This document shows, in pieces, positions 63,598-64,000 of a stretch of 64,000 nt of DNA. A program made the translations under genes and the position numbers. Each line of letters starts with the position of its first letter. The stretch's first letter is position 1. The stretch covers positions 2,634,001 through 2,698,000 of the forward strand of contig NZ_CP013355.1 in the NCBI RefSeq assembly GCF_001543325.1, read 5' to 3'. A model generated the notes under the pieces. It had not been told where the DNA came from and did not search any database. It saw only the letters and a list, made by a program, of their open reading frames with translations. This stretch comes from Lutibacter profundi. Its GTDB lineage: Bacteria > Bacteroidota > Bacteroidia > Flavobacteriales > Flavobacteriaceae.

Positions 63598-64000
63598 TTA
63601 TATTTCAGTTTTATTTATCCATTTTATGAATTTTTTAAAAACATCATTGTGTTTAACTAAATTTTCTATGCTCAAACTTTCGTTATCTCTATGAATATTA
63701 CATAAACTATCATTTGGGCCAAATCCAATGTAATAAGCATCATTAGGAATGTTAGTTAAAAACGGACATTTAGTGAATTTATTCAAGTGTCTATTTGCAT
63801 AAATGGCTTTTCCATCATAAATAACATTGTTTAAATCATCCATAAATTTTGGTCTGTTTGTAGTTTTAGGTAAATGGAATATTACAGGAATATTTTTTTG
63901 ATAAACGCCTGTTTCTTCAACATAAATTTTTGAATGAAATTCTTCAATATGTTTTGGAATTACATCAAAAGTTGTTTTCCCAGCAACTTCTTCTTCCCCT
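63598..64000 (-). CDS. Probable M20-type peptidase, C-terminal part (cut by the window)
   Basis: The open frame runs without a stop through the window edge; a Met at 63843 is internal, because the frame continues upstream as KTTFDVIPKHIEEFHSKIYV and IPVIFHLPKTTNRP. The end, YIGFGPNDSLCNIHRDNESLSIENL, resembles the M20 (ArgE/DapE/carboxypeptidase G2) C-terminus, where FGPG...AHxxNE carries a zinc-binding histidine. It would remove an N-acyl or peptide group. The stop codon touches the next start codon, so it belongs to the same operon. Confidence 0.5.
   Translation of the reverse strand, partial: GEEEVAGKTTFDVIPKHIEEFHSKIYVEETGVYQKNIPVIFHLPKTTNRPKFMDDLNNVIYDGKAIYANRHLNKFTKCPFLTNIPNDAYYIGFGPNDSLCNIHRDNESLSIENLVKHNDVFKKFIKWINKTEI

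Noticed and set aside
1..64000. CRISPR array
   Set aside because: No regularly spaced identical repeats of 24-40 bp and no cas gene were found.

Overview
The window comes from an AT-rich member of the Bacteroidota, most likely a marine-type Flavobacteriaceae. Supporting signs are TAnnTTTG -7 promoter boxes, many lipoproteins and TonB-type outer-membrane proteins, and families typical of that group (Bacteroidetes-type signal peptidase I, DUF5522, DUF4136, DUF5777, an NVEALA-type peptide, IcmF). No rRNA, intact tRNA or CRISPR array was found.

Region 1 (1-15,000) is respiratory. After tryptophanase (tnaA) comes an Rrf2-family regulator, then nitric oxide reductase norCB, cytochrome cd1 nitrite reductase nirS, a TonB-dependent receptor, an alginate-export-type porin, norQ-norD, the di-iron repair protein ric, a hemerythrin/PAS protein and norE-norF. 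One palindrome (arms AAAAGA and TCTTTT, 8-base spacer) lies just upstream of norC, nirS and ric. It is probably the NO-responsive operator that ties the region together.

Region 2 (15,000-29,200) holds a CocE-like hydrolase, DUF423, and an operon for an NVEALA-type secreted peptide with a beta-propeller lipoprotein, a frameshifted thioredoxin-like lipoprotein and a signal peptidase I. A TonB-receptor remnant, asnB, a frameshifted cache/LytTR regulator and a periplasmic haem-protein module (repeat lipoprotein, cytochrome c, OB-fold, YceI, DUF5777, P460) follow.

Region 3 (29,200-49,650) is mostly core metabolism: recQ, a VTT membrane protein, a decayed asnB 3' copy, a subtilase, an Lrp regulator, fused acyl-CoA mutase icmF, hutU, pyrF, tpiA, prmA, clpS and a three-subunit biotin-dependent acyl-CoA carboxylase. 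With IcmF, the carboxylase suggests propionyl-CoA or branched acyl-CoA metabolism. Four copies of an approximately 140-225 bp palindromic intergenic repeat punctuate regions 1 and 3.

Region 4 (about 49,900 to the end) is an accessory island that begins at a tRNA-3'-end-like scar. It holds a four-gene phage-like cassette (unknown protein, DUF5675, two holin-sized membrane proteins), a PD-(D/E)XK nuclease with a trypsin-like protease, decayed small genes, a SLOG protein, a DUF6943-like protein and umuDC. Two separate gene pairs each join a DUF6884-like protein to a GIY-YIG nuclease; an IS remnant lies between them. At the edge is a tightly packed operon of a probable M20 peptidase (cut by the window), an asparagine-synthetase-like enzyme and an arylamine N-acetyltransferase-like enzyme. 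The repeated DUF6884/GIY-YIG pair is the best candidate for an undescribed system, probably defence.
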